Source: Adlercreutzia wanghongyangiae (GTDB lineage Bacteria > Actinomycetota > Coriobacteriia > Coriobacteriales > Eggerthellaceae). Taken from it: a stretch of DNA of 64,000 nt. Location of the stretch: positions 210,075-274,074 of the forward strand of contig NZ_JAYMFF010000009.1 of the NCBI RefSeq assembly GCF_035989245.1, in the 5' to 3' direction. The notes under the pieces are model-generated. The model saw only the letters and a list, made by a program, of their open reading frames with translations, was not told the DNA's origin and searched no databases. The position numbers and the translations under genes were made by a program. Shown piece by piece: positions 20,101 through 29,869 of this stretch. Every line of letters begins with the position of its first letter. Position 1 is the stretch's first letter.

Positions 20101-22460
20101 TCCCCGCCGTGGGCGACGGGAACACCCACGTGGTGTCGATGCGCTACCTGCCGCCCGACGAGGCCCAGCAGAAGGCGGGCGCGCCCGCGAACTACCTGGC
20201 CAGCGCGAGCCCGGCCGACGATCCCGATGCCGCTCCCAAGGTGGAGGTAAGCGTGAAGCCCGTGGATCCCGCGGTGAACGTGACGGGCGAGCCCGATCCC
20301 GACTGCACCGACCCGGACTTCCCCGCCCCCGAGGTGCAGACGAAACCGGGCGAGGCTACCGACCCGGACAATCCCGAGGGCGGCAAAACCTACCGCGGCA
20401 CCATCACAACCACCTGGGGCGCGGCCAGTGACGACAACCCGCACCCGGGCCGCGTGGTGCTGACGGTGAAGACCGAGTCGACGGCCCCCATCAGCGTGAC
20501 CGATGCCAGCGGCAACGTGTTCACCGCCGATTTCGTCCGGGACGCCGACGGCAACCCCGTGCGCGACGCCGACGGCTCCTACACGCTGGTGCTGGACCCC
20601 ACGGCCGTGGGCCGCGGCGAGCTCACCTTCAGGCAGGAGCCCAACGGGGTTTACACGGGCACCACCTGGGTGTACGACGTGATCGTGAACCCCGACGCCA
20701 GCGTGGCGCCCGCGCCGACGCTGGCCAAGAGGGCCGAGAACCTGACGCACCCTGACGGGCCCACCCAGCCCGGCGACCGCATCCGCTACACCGTCACGGC
20801 GTCGAACGGGGCCAAGGGGTCGCTGTGGACCGACGTGGTTCTGACCGACCCGCTGCCCGCGTGCCTGCAGCTGGACGAGGGCAGCGTGCGGCTGGGCAAC
20901 CCGACGGCGGGCATCGCGGACCTGGCCCTGACCAAGGCGCCCCTGGCCGGCGCGGGCGACGTGGGGAAGTTCTCGGTGTCGGCCCCCGGAGCCGACGGGC
21001 GGTGCGTGCTGACGGTGCCCGCGGGGAACGTGGCGGGAGGATCGGCGGCCGTGGCGACCTTCGAGTGCACGGTGCGCGCTGACGCGGCTGGTGCCGGGGC
21101 CGGGGCGGCCGACCTGGCGAACGTGGCCTCGGCGACGGGGACGCGCCCCGACCCGGCCGATCCGGACGTTCCCATGCCCGACCCCGGCGATCCCGGACGC
21201 CCCCTGCCCGTGAATCCCGACAACACCCCGCCGGCAACGCCGCCCGGCGGCGGCAAGGTGCTGCCCGCCGACCCCGACCCGCGCATCGAGAAGGCCGTGG
21301 AGAACGTCACGGCGCCCGACGCGAAGGTGACGCGCCTCGGCGACGTGCTGCGCTACACCGTGACCCTCTGGAACGCCGGCGCCGCCAATAGCTGCCTGGT
21401 AGACGCCGTGGTGAGCGATCCCCTGCCCGTGGGGATCGAGCCAGTGGCGGGCACCTTGCGCCTGTCGGTGAACGACGGCAAGCCCGTCGCGGTTCCCGAC
21501 TCCGCCTACGACGCGGCCAGCCGCACCATCGCCGTCACCTGCGGCGACCTGTGGGGCGGAGGGCGGGCCGTGCTCACCTTCGACGCCACCGTGACAGCGG
21601 CGGCGCTCGGCCAGGACGCGGGCAACGTGGCGCAGCTGCACGGGAAGGTGCCCTCGAAGGACCCGTCGGCAACGCCCGCGAACCCCGATCCGGGGAAGCC
21701 GGCCGACCCGCCCGAGACGAACCCTGTGGCCAGCACGCCGCCCGCCGAGCCCGCGCCCGTCATCCCCAACGACCCTGAGGAGGGCGACGTGTCCATCGGG
21801 AAGACCGCGGAGAACACGAGCCGGGGCGACGGGACCACCCATGTGGGCGACACCGTGCGCTACGAGGTGGTGCTGCGCGTTAATGCGCCGGGCACCGGCT
21901 GGATGGACGCCGTGATCCGCGACGACGTGCCGGAGGGGCTCGAGCCCGTGAGCGGCACCATCCGCCTGACGCTGCCCGGAGGCGCCGAGGCCGCCGTGGG
22001 CGACGCGGCCTACGACCCGGCGACCCGCGTGCTGGCGGTGGCCGTCGGCCACCTCCACGGCGGGCAGGAGGCGATCCTCGCCTTCGACGCGCTGGTAACG
22101 GAGGCCGCCGTGGGCGCCGACATCGGCAACGTGGCCGTCGGCTACGGCACGCCGCCCTCCGCGTGGGACCCCGACGGGGAGTCGCCCGAACCCGGCGCGC
22201 CCTTCGACCCGCCGGGCGGCTGGGACAGCTGGGAGGAGGGGCGCGGCAAGGTCGTCTCCGACCCGGCCTACCCGCCGGGGACCGACAAGCTGGGCGGGGT
22301 GCTGCCCGGCGACGAGGGCGACAAGCGGCGCACCACCATCGCCCACAAGCTCGCCCAGACCGGCGACGCCCTGGCCGCCCTCGCCGGCATCGCGCTGGCC
22401 GCCGCCCTGGCCGCCGCGGCCCTGGCCCTGGCCGCCCGCCGCCGGCGCCGGACGCGGTAA
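17192..22460 (+). CDS. Giant sortase-anchored surface protein, frame interrupted at a C9 tract
   Basis: An ATG at 17192 with AAGGAG encodes a clear Sec signal peptide (MRAKRRG, hydrophobic core, PAAAFAA cleavage region). This frame stops at 17330. The long body frame continues to 22460 without a signal. The two frames meet in a run of nine C (17310-17318). Eight C would join them into a 1755-residue protein: signal peptide, Ser/Ala/Pro-rich stalk, a Gly/Asn-rich beta-helix region (about 350-610, repeated FNGG/TGG turns), an unassigned beta-rich part, three DUF11-like modules (near 1170, 1360 and 1530, each with K.AEN...GD.(I/L/V)RY), then LAQTG near 1720, a hydrophobic helix and an Arg-rich tail. 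LAxTG suits class E sortases. It is probably an adhesin, either phase-variable (OFF as sequenced) or affected by a homopolymer read error. Confidence 0.85.
17310..17318 (+). repeat. C9 homopolymer, putative contingency tract
   Basis: Nine C between the signal-peptide frame and the body frame of the surface-protein gene. Loss of one C or gain of two would restore a continuous reading frame. Confidence 0.8.
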
Positions 22461-22483
22461 GGCCGACGGGGCAGGTTCGGGTT

Positions 22484-22815
22484 GCGGGCGGGCTGAAGCC
22501 CGCCCCTACGGGGGCGTGGGCGCTGCGGGTTGTCGTGGGCGCATCTAGCCCGGTCTTCGTAGGGGGCGGCTTCAGCCGCCCCGCCGGAAGAGGCAGAGCC
22601 CCTTCCCCACGGGGCGCTGCGAGCGCCAGGCTGGGCGGGCGGGCTGAAGCCCGCCCCTACGGGGGCGTGGGCGCTGCGGGTTGTCGTGGGCGCATCTAGC
22701 CCGGTCTTCGTAGGGGGCGGCTTCAGCCGCCCCGCCGGAAGAGGCAGAGCCCCTTCCCCACGGGGCGCTGCGAGCGCCAGGCTGGGCGGGCGGGCTGAAG
22801 CCCGCCCCTACGGGG
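22484..22815. repeat. 151-bp tandem duplication carrying paired family A palindromes
   Basis: Identical blocks start at 22488 and 22639, with a third partial copy at 22790. Each 151-bp unit contains GCGGGCTGAAGCCCGCCCCTAC and, about 80 bp later, GTAGGGGGCGGCTTCAGCCGCC, so the REP heads point toward each other across a non-palindromic spacer. It lies between the convergent surface-protein and valS genes. The 22461-22925 gap holds no gene. Confidence 0.92.
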
Positions 22816-22872
22816 CGATGCTGGAGTTTTTTTGGGGGAGGAATCCCTCGCCCTTCCCTTCCGTAAACGCGA

Positions 22873-22896
22873 GAAAGGGCCCTTATGGGCCCTTTC
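22873..22896. terminator. Bidirectional terminator, valS side
   Basis: Perfect 10-bp stem GAAAGGGCCC/GGGCCCTTTC with a 4-nt loop, 30 bp after the valS stop. Confidence 0.8.
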
Positions 22897-22925
22897 CATG
22901 CATTAACTCAAAAAGAACTGGTTCC

Positions 22926-25601
22926 CTATCCCAACTCGGACAGCTGGGTCTCGATGCGGGCCAGCTTGTCGGTGAGATCGGCCAGCTTGGCCTTGTCCTT
23001 CTCTACGATCTCGGGCGCGGCCTTCGCCAAAAAGCCCGGGTTCGACAGCTTCTTCTCGAACTTGGCGGCGTCCTTGGCCAGAGCGTCGCGCTCCTTGGCG
23101 AGACGGGCGCGCTCGGCGTCGAAGTCTACATGGCCCGCCAGCACCACGTACACTTCAAGACCGCTGCCCAGTACCACGGCGCTCTCGGCGGGCTTGGAAG
23201 CCTCCACGGCCACGTCGAGCTCCTCCACGTTGGCCAGCTGAGCCACCAGGTGCGCCTGGGCCAGCAGCAGGGCCGCATCGCCCTCGTCGGCCACCTTCAC
23301 GGCCACCGGCAGCGCCACCTTCGGCGAGATGCCGTAACGCGAACGCGTGCTGCGCACCGCGCCCACCACCTCGCACACCATGGCGATGGCGCGCTCGGAA
23401 TCCTCGTCCACGAAGCGGGCGAGCTGGGCGGCATCGGGCCACGCGGCCACAATGAGCATGGGCGCATCATCGGCGTCGCGCGGCAGCTCGCCGTACACCT
23501 CCTCGGTGATGAACGGCATGATGGGATGCAGCAGGCGCAGGATCTGTCCCAGCACGAACACCAGGTTCCGTTGGCAGGCAACCCGATCGGCCGGGTCGGC
23601 ACCCTCGCCCAAGCGCGCCTTCGAGAACTCGATGTACCAGTCGCAGAACTCGTTCCACACGAAGCTGTACAGCTCGCGGGTGATCTCGCCGAACTCGAAG
23701 TTGTCGTAGGCAGCATCCACCGCCGCCACGATCTTCGCCAAGCGCGAGAAAATCCAACGGTCGGCCGGGGTAACGGGCTCGGGCGCGCCGGGCTCGTAAC
23801 CGTCCAGATTCATCAGCACAAAGCGGCTCGCATTCTTCACCTTGTTGGCGAAGTTGCGGGAGCTTTCCAGCTTGGCCTCGTTGAACTTCATGTCCTGAGC
23901 ACCGGTCACCTGCATGAGCAGGCCGTATCTCATGCCATCGGCGCCGTAGTCCTCCATGAGGCGCAGCGGGTCCACGCCGTTGCCGCGGCTCTTCGACATG
24001 GGCTTGCCATCGGCGGCCATCACCGTGGGATGGATGATGACATCCTCGAAGGGGATGGTGTCGTCGCAGCAGTACATGGAGGCCATCACCATGCGAGCGA
24101 CCCACAGGCCCATGATGTCGCGGGCCGTGGAGAGCACTTGCGTCGGGTAGGCGGCGCGCATCTCGGGCGCATCCATACCCTCTTCCGTCCAGCCCATGGT
24201 GGCAAAGGGCCACAGCTGGCTGGAAAACCAGGTGTCCAGCACGTCGTCGTCCTGACGCACCGGCGCGCCGCACTGCGGGCACACCTCCAGCTCGTCCACC
24301 GAGGCGTCCTCCCAGCCGCAGGCATCGCAGTAGAACATGGGGATGCGGTGGCCCCACCACAGCTGGCGGGAGATGCACCAGTCTTTCAGGTTGGCGAGCC
24401 AGTCCAGGTACACCTGACGCCAACGGGCCGGATGGAACTGGATGGAGCCGTCCTCCACCACGCGGGCCGCGGCCTCCTTCAGGGCGTCCACGGCCACGAA
24501 CCACTGCTCGGACTCCCAGGGCTCCAGCTTGGTGTGGCAGCGGTAGCAGGTCATGACGGAGTGGTCGTGGTCCTCCACGTGGTCGAGCAGGCCCAGCTCT
24601 TCGAAGGCGGCCACAACGGCCTCGCGGGCCTCGTCGCGGTCCATGCCCGAGAACTTCCCGTAACCTTCCACCACATGCGCCGTCTCGTCGAAGATGTTGA
24701 TGCGGGGAAGGCCGGCGCGTTCGCCCATGGCCCAGTCGTTGGGGTCGTGGGAGGGGGTCACCTTCACGCATCCCGTGCCGAACTCGGTGTCCACGTGCCA
24801 GTCGGCGAAGATGGGAATCTCGCGGTCCACGAGCGGCAGCTTCACCGTCTTGCCGACGAGATGCCCGAAGCGCTCGTCCTTGGGGTTCACGGCAACGCCG
24901 GTATCTCCCAGCATGGTCTCGGGGCGCGTGGTGGCCACCACCAGGTACTCCAGACCGTCCACCGGCTCGGTCAGCGGGTAGCGCAGGTACCACAGATGCC
25001 CCGGCTCGTCCACATACTCGGCCTCGTCGTCGGCGATGGCCGTGGTGCAGCTGGGACACCAGTTCACGATGCGCTTGCCGCGGTAGATGATGCCCTCGTG
25101 GTACCAGTCGGTGAACAGCTTCCGCACGGCGCGCACGTAGGCGGGCTCCAGGGTGAAGTGCTCGTCGTCGTAGTCGCAGGAGCAGCCCATGCCCTTGATC
25201 TGGTTCACGATGGTGGTGCCGTACTCCTCGCGCCACTTGTAGCATTCCTCGACGAAAGCCTCGCGCCCGATCTCCAGTCGGGAAATGCCCTGCTCGGCCA
25301 GACGCTTGTCCACCTTCGTCTGGGTGGAGATGCCGGCGTGGTCGGTGCCGATGATCCAGCGCGTCTGGAAACCGCGCATACGGGCGCGGCGGATGCAGGC
25401 GTCCTGGATGGTGTCGTTCAGGGCATGGCCCATATGCAGCACGCCGGTGATGTTCGGCGGCGGGATGACGATGGTGTAGCTCTCATCGGCATGCTCGCCG
25501 AAGCCCGGCGTGCGCTGGAAGTAGCCGGCATCCTTCCACGCCTGGAAGATGGGGCGCTCCATGGCGGCGTAATCGGTGCCCTTCTTCTTGTCCTCTGCCA
25601 T
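22926..25601 (-). CDS. valS: Valyl-tRNA synthetase
   Basis: 891 residues, class I synthetase of normal length. HIGH variant HMGH at 56-59 (PPPNITGVLHMGHAL), a CP1 editing domain with zinc-type cysteines, and KMSKS as PMSKSRGNGVDP. An anticodon-binding helical domain and the C-terminal coiled-coil arm (ERARLAKERDALAKDAAKFEKKL) end the protein. It charges tRNA-Val and clears mischarged Thr. It is the last gene of a tig-clpP-clpX-valS run on the minus strand. A hairpin separates it from clpX. Confidence 0.97.
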   Translation of the reverse strand: MAEDKKKGTDYAAMERPIFQAWKDAGYFQRTPGFGEHADESYTIVIPPPNITGVLHMGHALNDTIQDACIRRARMRGFQTRWIIGTDHAGISTQTKVDKRLAEQGISRLEIGREAFVEECYKWREEYGTTIVNQIKGMGCSCDYDDEHFTLEPAYVRAVRKLFTDWYHEGIIYRGKRIVNWCPSCTTAIADDEAEYVDEPGHLWYLRYPLTEPVDGLEYLVVATTRPETMLGDTGVAVNPKDERFGHLVGKTVKLPLVDREIPIFADWHVDTEFGTGCVKVTPSHDPNDWAMGERAGLPRINIFDETAHVVEGYGKFSGMDRDEAREAVVAAFEELGLLDHVEDHDHSVMTCYRCHTKLEPWESEQWFVAVDALKEAAARVVEDGSIQFHPARWRQVYLDWLANLKDWCISRQLWWGHRIPMFYCDACGWEDASVDELEVCPQCGAPVRQDDDVLDTWFSSQLWPFATMGWTEEGMDAPEMRAAYPTQVLSTARDIMGLWVARMVMASMYCCDDTIPFEDVIIHPTVMAADGKPMSKSRGNGVDPLRLMEDYGADGMRYGLLMQVTGAQDMKFNEAKLESSRNFANKVKNASRFVLMNLDGYEPGAPEPVTPADRWIFSRLAKIVAAVDAAYDNFEFGEITRELYSFVWNEFCDWYIEFSKARLGEGADPADRVACQRNLVFVLGQILRLLHPIMPFITEEVYGELPRDADDAPMLIVAAWPDAAQLARFVDEDSERAIAMVCEVVGAVRSTRSRYGISPKVALPVAVKVADEGDAALLLAQAHLVAQLANVEELDVAVEASKPAESAVVLGSGLEVYVVLAGHVDFDAERARLAKERDALAKDAAKFEKKLSNPGFLAKAAPEIVEKDKAKLADLTDKLARIETQLSELG

Positions 25602-25640
25602 CGGTTCTGCAACCTCGCTTTCCCTGGAACGAACGAATGA

Positions 25641-25670
25641 AGACGGGCGGCACGGAATCGCCGCCCGTCT
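25641..25670 (-). terminator. clpX terminator
   Basis: AGACGGGCGG/CCGCCCGTCT 10-bp stem, followed on the minus strand by TCATTCG. The U-tract is weak. Confidence 0.6.
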
Positions 25671-25712
25671 CGGTTACCTTATCGGGGATTATCTCACAGT
25701 ACGGGCCCGCAT

Positions 25713-27113
25713 CTAGGCAGAACGGGCCTCGCGGGCATGGGCGCCCTCGCGCGGAACGATGGCCGGCCGCGTGTCGCCGGCGATGTCGCTCGCCCGCACG
25801 GTCACCTGCGAGGGACCGTTGAACTCGGGCAGGTCGTACATCACGTCCATCAGCACGCGCTCGCAAATGGAGCGCAGGCCGCGGGCGCCGGTACCGTGTT
25901 CCACGGCCTCGTGCGCGATGGCCGTGAGCGCCGCGTCCTCGAACACCAGGCGCGCGTCCTCGAACTCGAACATGCGCGTGTACTGCTTCACCAGCGCGTT
26001 CTTCGGCTCCACCAGAATGCGCACCAGGTCTTCCTCGGACAGCTCGTTCAGCGAGGTGATGACCGGGATGCGGCCCACGAACTCGGGAATCATGCCGTAC
26101 TTGTTCAGATCTTCGGGCAGCACCTGGTGCAAAAGCTCGGCCTCCGATTCCTTCTTGGAGGCGGCCAGCTCGCTGGCGAAGCCCAGAGACGTGGTGCCTA
26201 CGCGCTGGGCCACGATGTCGGCCAGACCCACGAAGGCGCCGCCCAGAATGAAAAGGATGTTCGTGGTGTCGATGGGAATGAGCTCCTGCTGGGGGTGCTT
26301 GCGGCCGCCCTGGGGCGGCACAGAGGCCTCGCAGCCCTCCACGATCTTCAGCAGGGCCTGCTGCACGCCCTCGCCCGACACATCGCGGGTGATGGACAGG
26401 TTCTCGGCCTTGCGGGCGATCTTGTCGATCTCGTCGATGTAGATGATGCCGATCTCGGCGCGAGGCACCTCGAAGTCGGCGGCGGTGATGAGCTTCAGCA
26501 GGATGTTCTCCACGTCCTCGCCCACATATCCCGCCTCGGTGAGCGTGGTGGCGTCGGCGATGGCGAAGGGCACCTGCAGCGTGCGAGCCAGCGTTTGGGC
26601 CAGGAGCGTCTTGCCCGAGCCCGTGGGGCCGATGAGCATGATGTTGCTCTTGGCCAGCTCCACGTCGCCCTCGGCGGCCGCGGCCCCCATGGAGATGCGC
26701 TTGTAATGGTTGTACACGGCCACGGACAGGGCGCGCTTGGCCTCCTCCTGCCCCACCACGTGCTCGGAAAGCCGCGCGTACAGCTCGTGGGGCGTGGGCA
26801 GGTCGCCCAGCACCTCGGCCGGGCTGGGCGCGTTATCGTCGATGGGGCTCGCATCGCGCTGCAGCTGGGCCTCGGGAGGGTTGCCCCAACGACCGGCGCG
26901 CTGGGCGTCGTCGTCCATCATCTCGAACTCCTGGGCCATGGAGAAACCCAGATCGCGCATCATGGCATCGGCGCACACCGAGATGCACTCGTCGCAGATG
27001 TAGATGCCGTTCGGACCGGAGATCATGGCGTTCACCTGGTCGGGCGTCTTGCCGCAGAACGCGCAGAAGTAGTTGTCCTCGGGCGGGTTGTAGTCGGTAT
27101 GGCGGTGGTTCAT
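25713..27113 (-). CDS. clpX: ClpX, ATP-binding unfoldase of ClpXP
   Basis: 466 residues. The N-terminal zinc-binding domain has Cys17, Cys20, Cys40 and Cys43 (CAFC...CDEC). The AAA+ module has Walker A GPTGSGKT, Walker B IIYIDEIDKI and the sensor region. A C-terminal ClpB_D2-like small domain follows. It unfolds tagged substrates and feeds them to ClpP, whose gene ends 6 nt upstream, so the two are cotranscribed. It is slightly longer than the E. coli protein because of a linker (residues about 60-105) and a C-terminal tail. Confidence 0.97.
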   Translation of the reverse strand: MNHRHTDYNPPEDNYFCAFCGKTPDQVNAMISGPNGIYICDECISVCADAMMRDLGFSMAQEFEMMDDDAQRAGRWGNPPEAQLQRDASPIDDNAPSPAEVLGDLPTPHELYARLSEHVVGQEEAKRALSVAVYNHYKRISMGAAAAEGDVELAKSNIMLIGPTGSGKTLLAQTLARTLQVPFAIADATTLTEAGYVGEDVENILLKLITAADFEVPRAEIGIIYIDEIDKIARKAENLSITRDVSGEGVQQALLKIVEGCEASVPPQGGRKHPQQELIPIDTTNILFILGGAFVGLADIVAQRVGTTSLGFASELAASKKESEAELLHQVLPEDLNKYGMIPEFVGRIPVITSLNELSEEDLVRILVEPKNALVKQYTRMFEFEDARLVFEDAALTAIAHEAVEHGTGARGLRSICERVLMDVMYDLPEFNGPSQVTVRASDIAGDTRPAIVPREGAHAREARSA

Positions 27114-27119
27114 GGTTTC

Positions 27120-27752
27120 CTATTCGCTCTTCTTCTGGCCGGGCATGGCGCCGTGGTGGTAGATGATCTCGTCCACCAGGCCGTACTCCTTGGCCTCCTC
27201 GGCGGTCATGTAGTTGTCGCGCTCGGTATCCAGCTGGATGCGCTCGATGGACTGGCCGGTGTTCTCGGACAGAATCTTGTTCAGGCGCTTGCGGGTCTTC
27301 AGCATGAAATCGGCCACGATGGCGATTTCGGTCTGCTGGCCCTGGGCGCCGCCCAGAGGCTGGTGGATGAGCACCATGGAGTTCGGCAGCACGAAACGCT
27401 TGCCCTTGGTGCCCGACGACAGCAGCACGGCGGCCATGGAGGCGCACTCGCCGATGCAGATGGTGGACACGTCGCACTTGATGAAGTTCATGGTATCCAG
27501 AATGCCCAGACCGGCCGTGACGGAGCCGCCCGGGGAATTGATGTACAGCGAGATGTCCTTGTCGGGATCGGTGGCCTCCAGATGCAGCAGCTGGGCCACC
27601 ACCGAGTTGGCCACGTGGTCGTCGATCTGCTCGCCCAAAAAGATGATGCGGTCGTTCAACAGGCGGCTGTAGATGTCGTAGCTGCGCTCGCCGCGGGGCG
27701 ACTGCTCGATAACGTAGGGAATGAGGGCGTTGCTGACGCGTTCGATGCCCAT
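27120..27752 (-). CDS. clpP: ATP-dependent Clp protease proteolytic subunit
   Basis: 210 residues. Catalytic triad Ser105 (GECASMAAVL), His130 (MVLIHQPLGG) and Asp179 (ERDNYM). It forms the tetradecameric protease chamber with ClpX. The start at 27752 (MGIERVSNALIPYVIEQ) is preceded by AAGAGAGG. The 16-residue extension to 27800 has no site. Confidence 0.97.
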   Translation of the reverse strand: MGIERVSNALIPYVIEQSPRGERSYDIYSRLLNDRIIFLGEQIDDHVANSVVAQLLHLEATDPDKDISLYINSPGGSVTAGLGILDTMNFIKCDVSTICIGECASMAAVLLSSGTKGKRFVLPNSMVLIHQPLGGAQGQQTEIAIVADFMLKTRKRLNKILSENTGQSIERIQLDTERDNYMTAEEAKEYGLVDEIIYHHGAMPGQKKSE

Positions 27753-27886
27753 AGGTGCCTCTCTTTCGCAAATAGGGCCGCGCTCAGGCGGCCTGTCCAT
27801 AGTTCAGAACCATATTGCTATACATCCGTTCGCAATGCAAGCGAAACGCGCAAATGAACACAGCAGCGACCCTCCAGGATCGGGAG

Positions 27887-27987
27887 TGCGGGATGCCTTG
27901 ACCGAGCGAGTTCCGCACGAGCCGAACATGACTTAACGTCATGTTCGTGCGAGCAGGACTGTTTGAGCGAATCAAGGTATCCCGCAC
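27887..27987. repeat. Family B palindromic element, copy 2
   Basis: Outer arms 27887-27901 and 27973-27987 pair over 15 bp with one G.U. Inner stem 27923-27932/27938-27947 is perfect but has a different sequence from the other copies. GAGTTCCGCA and AGGACTGTTTGAGCGA are conserved. It fills the gap between tig and clpP. Confidence 0.88.
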
Positions 27988-28012
27988 CTTCCCCCACGAG
28001 AGCCGCAACAGA

Positions 28013-28038
28013 AAGGGCGGGGTCTCCCCCGCCCTTTA
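28013..28038 (-). terminator. tig terminator
   Basis: Stem AAAGGGCGGG/CCCGCCCTTT, 10 bp, 23 nt after the tig stop. Confidence 0.75.
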
Positions 28039-28060
28039 CGACTTCGTTCAGCGCCCGATG

Positions 28061-29473
28061 CTACTCGGCGGCTTCCTCGGCCGCGGGCTCGGCGTCGGCC
28101 TTTTTGGCAGCCTTCTTCTTCGCCGGCTTCTTGGCAGCCTTTTTCTCAGCAGCAGCCTGGGCGGCGAAATCCACCTCAGTCACGCTCGCGTTCTCCATCA
28201 GGTCCTCGATGGCCTTCTGGCGCAGCAGACCCGTGCGGATGAGGTGCAGACGGCCCGCGTCGCGCCACTCCTGCTCCAGGGCCGCGGGATCCTCCACACC
28301 GGTCTTGGCGAACTCGGCGGAGATGTCCTCGTCGGTGACCTCCATGCCAGCGTGACGGGCCCAAGCCTCAAGGGCGAGCTCTTCCTTCACGTGATCGGCG
28401 GACTGGGCCTTCAGGTCGGCCTTGAACTGGTCGGCCGTGATGTCCTGGCTGGCCAGATAGGCGTCGAAGGTCATGCCGGCGCGCTGCATCTGGGTGAAGA
28501 AGTCCTGCAGCAGCGAGGTCTCGGCCTCGTTCACCAGAGCCTCGGGAGCATCGCCCTCGAAGCGCTCCAGCAGCTGGGCCATGATGGCGTTCTCCTTGAT
28601 GCGGGGCATCATAGAGGCCTTCTGCATCGACAGCGACTGCTTGATCTGCTCGCGCATGTCGTCCACTGATTCGAAGCCCATGGTCTCCTTGGCCCACTCG
28701 TCGGTGATCTCGGGAGCGGCCTTCTTCTTCACCACGTTGCAGGTAACCTCGAAGGCAACCGGCTTGCCGGCCTGATCGGCCAGCAGCACGGCGGTCTCGT
28801 CGGCGGGCACCTCCAGGGTGAACTCCTTGGTCTGGCCCTTCTTCATGCCCATGATCTCGGCGTCGAAGGCCTCGGACAGCATGCCGGTGCCCGGGCCGTA
28901 CAGGCGCGACTCGCTGGTGATGGCGGCAATGTCGTTGCCGTCGGCGTCGGTGGCCTTGATGGTGAGGTCGGCGAAGTTCTCGGGCTTCATCTTCGTGGCC
29001 GCCGAGGCGTCCTCGTAGGTGGTGTAGTGCTCGGCCATGGCGTTCATCTGGTCTTCGATCTCAGCCTCGGTGGCGTCGGCGAAGGGGATCTCGATGGCCA
29101 CGGCGTCGTAGTTGGAAAGCTCGGCGGCGGGGCGCAGCTCCACAGTGAAGGTGACCGTGTAGGGCTTGCCGGCGCACACCAGCTCGTTCTCCTCCATGGC
29201 CGGAGCGCCCATGGGGGCCAGCTTCTCGGCCTCGATGGCGGCCGGGTAGGCGCTGTTGATGACCTCGTCGGTCACCGTGGCCAACACGGCCTCGGCGCCA
29301 AGCGCGTTATCGATGACCGGGCGCGGGGCCTTGCCCTTGCGGAAGCCCGGGAAGTTGTACTTGCGAGCGAAGTCCTTGTAGGTCTTGTTGATGCGGCCAT
29401 CGATATCGGCGGCATCGATGGTGACCGTTACCTTGGCCTTATTGCCCTCAAGGGCCTCAACTTTTGTTTCCAC
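28061..29473 (-). CDS. tig: Trigger factor
   Basis: Ribosome-associated chaperone and prolyl isomerase, 470 residues from the GTG at 29473. That start is preferred over the ATG at 29488 because GGAGG sits 8 nt upstream of the GTG. The N-terminal ribosome-binding signature is FRKGKAP within FPGFRKGKAPRPVI. A FKBP-like domain and the helical arm domain (KQSLSMQKASMMPRIKENAI) follow. The C-terminus is an unusual Lys/Ala-rich low-complexity tail (AEKKAAKKPAKKKAAKKA). It lies upstream of clpP-clpX, the common bacterial order. Confidence 0.95.
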   Translation of the reverse strand: METKVEALEGNKAKVTVTIDAADIDGRINKTYKDFARKYNFPGFRKGKAPRPVIDNALGAEAVLATVTDEVINSAYPAAIEAEKLAPMGAPAMEENELVCAGKPYTVTFTVELRPAAELSNYDAVAIEIPFADATEAEIEDQMNAMAEHYTTYEDASAATKMKPENFADLTIKATDADGNDIAAITSESRLYGPGTGMLSEAFDAEIMGMKKGQTKEFTLEVPADETAVLLADQAGKPVAFEVTCNVVKKKAAPEITDEWAKETMGFESVDDMREQIKQSLSMQKASMMPRIKENAIMAQLLERFEGDAPEALVNEAETSLLQDFFTQMQRAGMTFDAYLASQDITADQFKADLKAQSADHVKEELALEAWARHAGMEVTDEDISAEFAKTGVEDPAALEQEWRDAGRLHLIRTGLLRQKAIEDLMENASVTEVDFAAQAAAEKKAAKKPAKKKAAKKADAEPAAEEAAE

Positions 29474-29629
29474 GAATAATTCCTCCATCGTTTCCTAACA
29501 CGGCGCGGAACCTGCGCCCGCGCAGACACTTCCTCGGCGATCCGCCAGGCGGTTCTCCCGCGGAAGCGCACGGTTCGCTATTATGCCACAACCTCCACAG
29601 GCTGGCTACAACTCCCCGCGCCCGGACAC

Positions 29630-29657
29630 AAAAAAGGGACGCGGGATAACTCCCGCG
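29630..29657 (-). terminator. Intrinsic terminator, minus strand
   Basis: On the minus strand CGCGGGAGTTATCCCGCG is followed by TCCC and T6. It would end transcripts of the upstream membrane-protein gene before tig. Confidence 0.8.
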
Positions 29658-29721
29658 CCTCTGAGGGGGAATCGGTTATCGCGGAACGCGCGACTTTCCC
29701 TTGAGCCAGATAAAGCAGGCC

Positions 29722-29833
29722 GCGCCTGTGGGGAGGGGGTCCGCGCGGAGTTCCGCAGCGACTGAAACAGCCCAGTGGGGCCGTTCCACCAAGCGAGAAC
29801 TGTCTGAGCACGGCACCTCCTCCCCGCAGGCGC
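29722..29833. repeat. Family B palindromic element, copy 3
   Basis: Outer arms 29722-29736 and 29819-29833 pair over 15 bp with one wobble. The inner stem (GAAACAGCCC...GGGGCCGTTCC) is weaker than in the other copies. Conserved GAGTTCCGCAGCGA and AGCGAGAACTGTCTGAGC are present. Confidence 0.85.
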
Positions 29834-29869
29834 GGCCGGAGAAGCAGGAGATGACGCAGGCCCCGCCCC

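Larger units (their letters stand above)
29474..29869. other. tig upstream region: terminator and family B copy, no gene
   Basis: A minus-strand terminator (29630-29657) and a family B element (29722-29833) account for most of this gap. No ORF with coding character was found. Confidence 0.6.

Noticed and set aside
19761..22346. 861-codon minus-strand frame opposite the adhesin gene
   Set aside because: Composition of a shadow (Gly/Arg/His/Val), no ribosome binding site or signal peptide.
22686..25640. 984-codon plus-strand frame opposite valS
   Set aside because: Shadow of valS with His-rich composition. Its 5' part only translates the 151-bp REP repeats.
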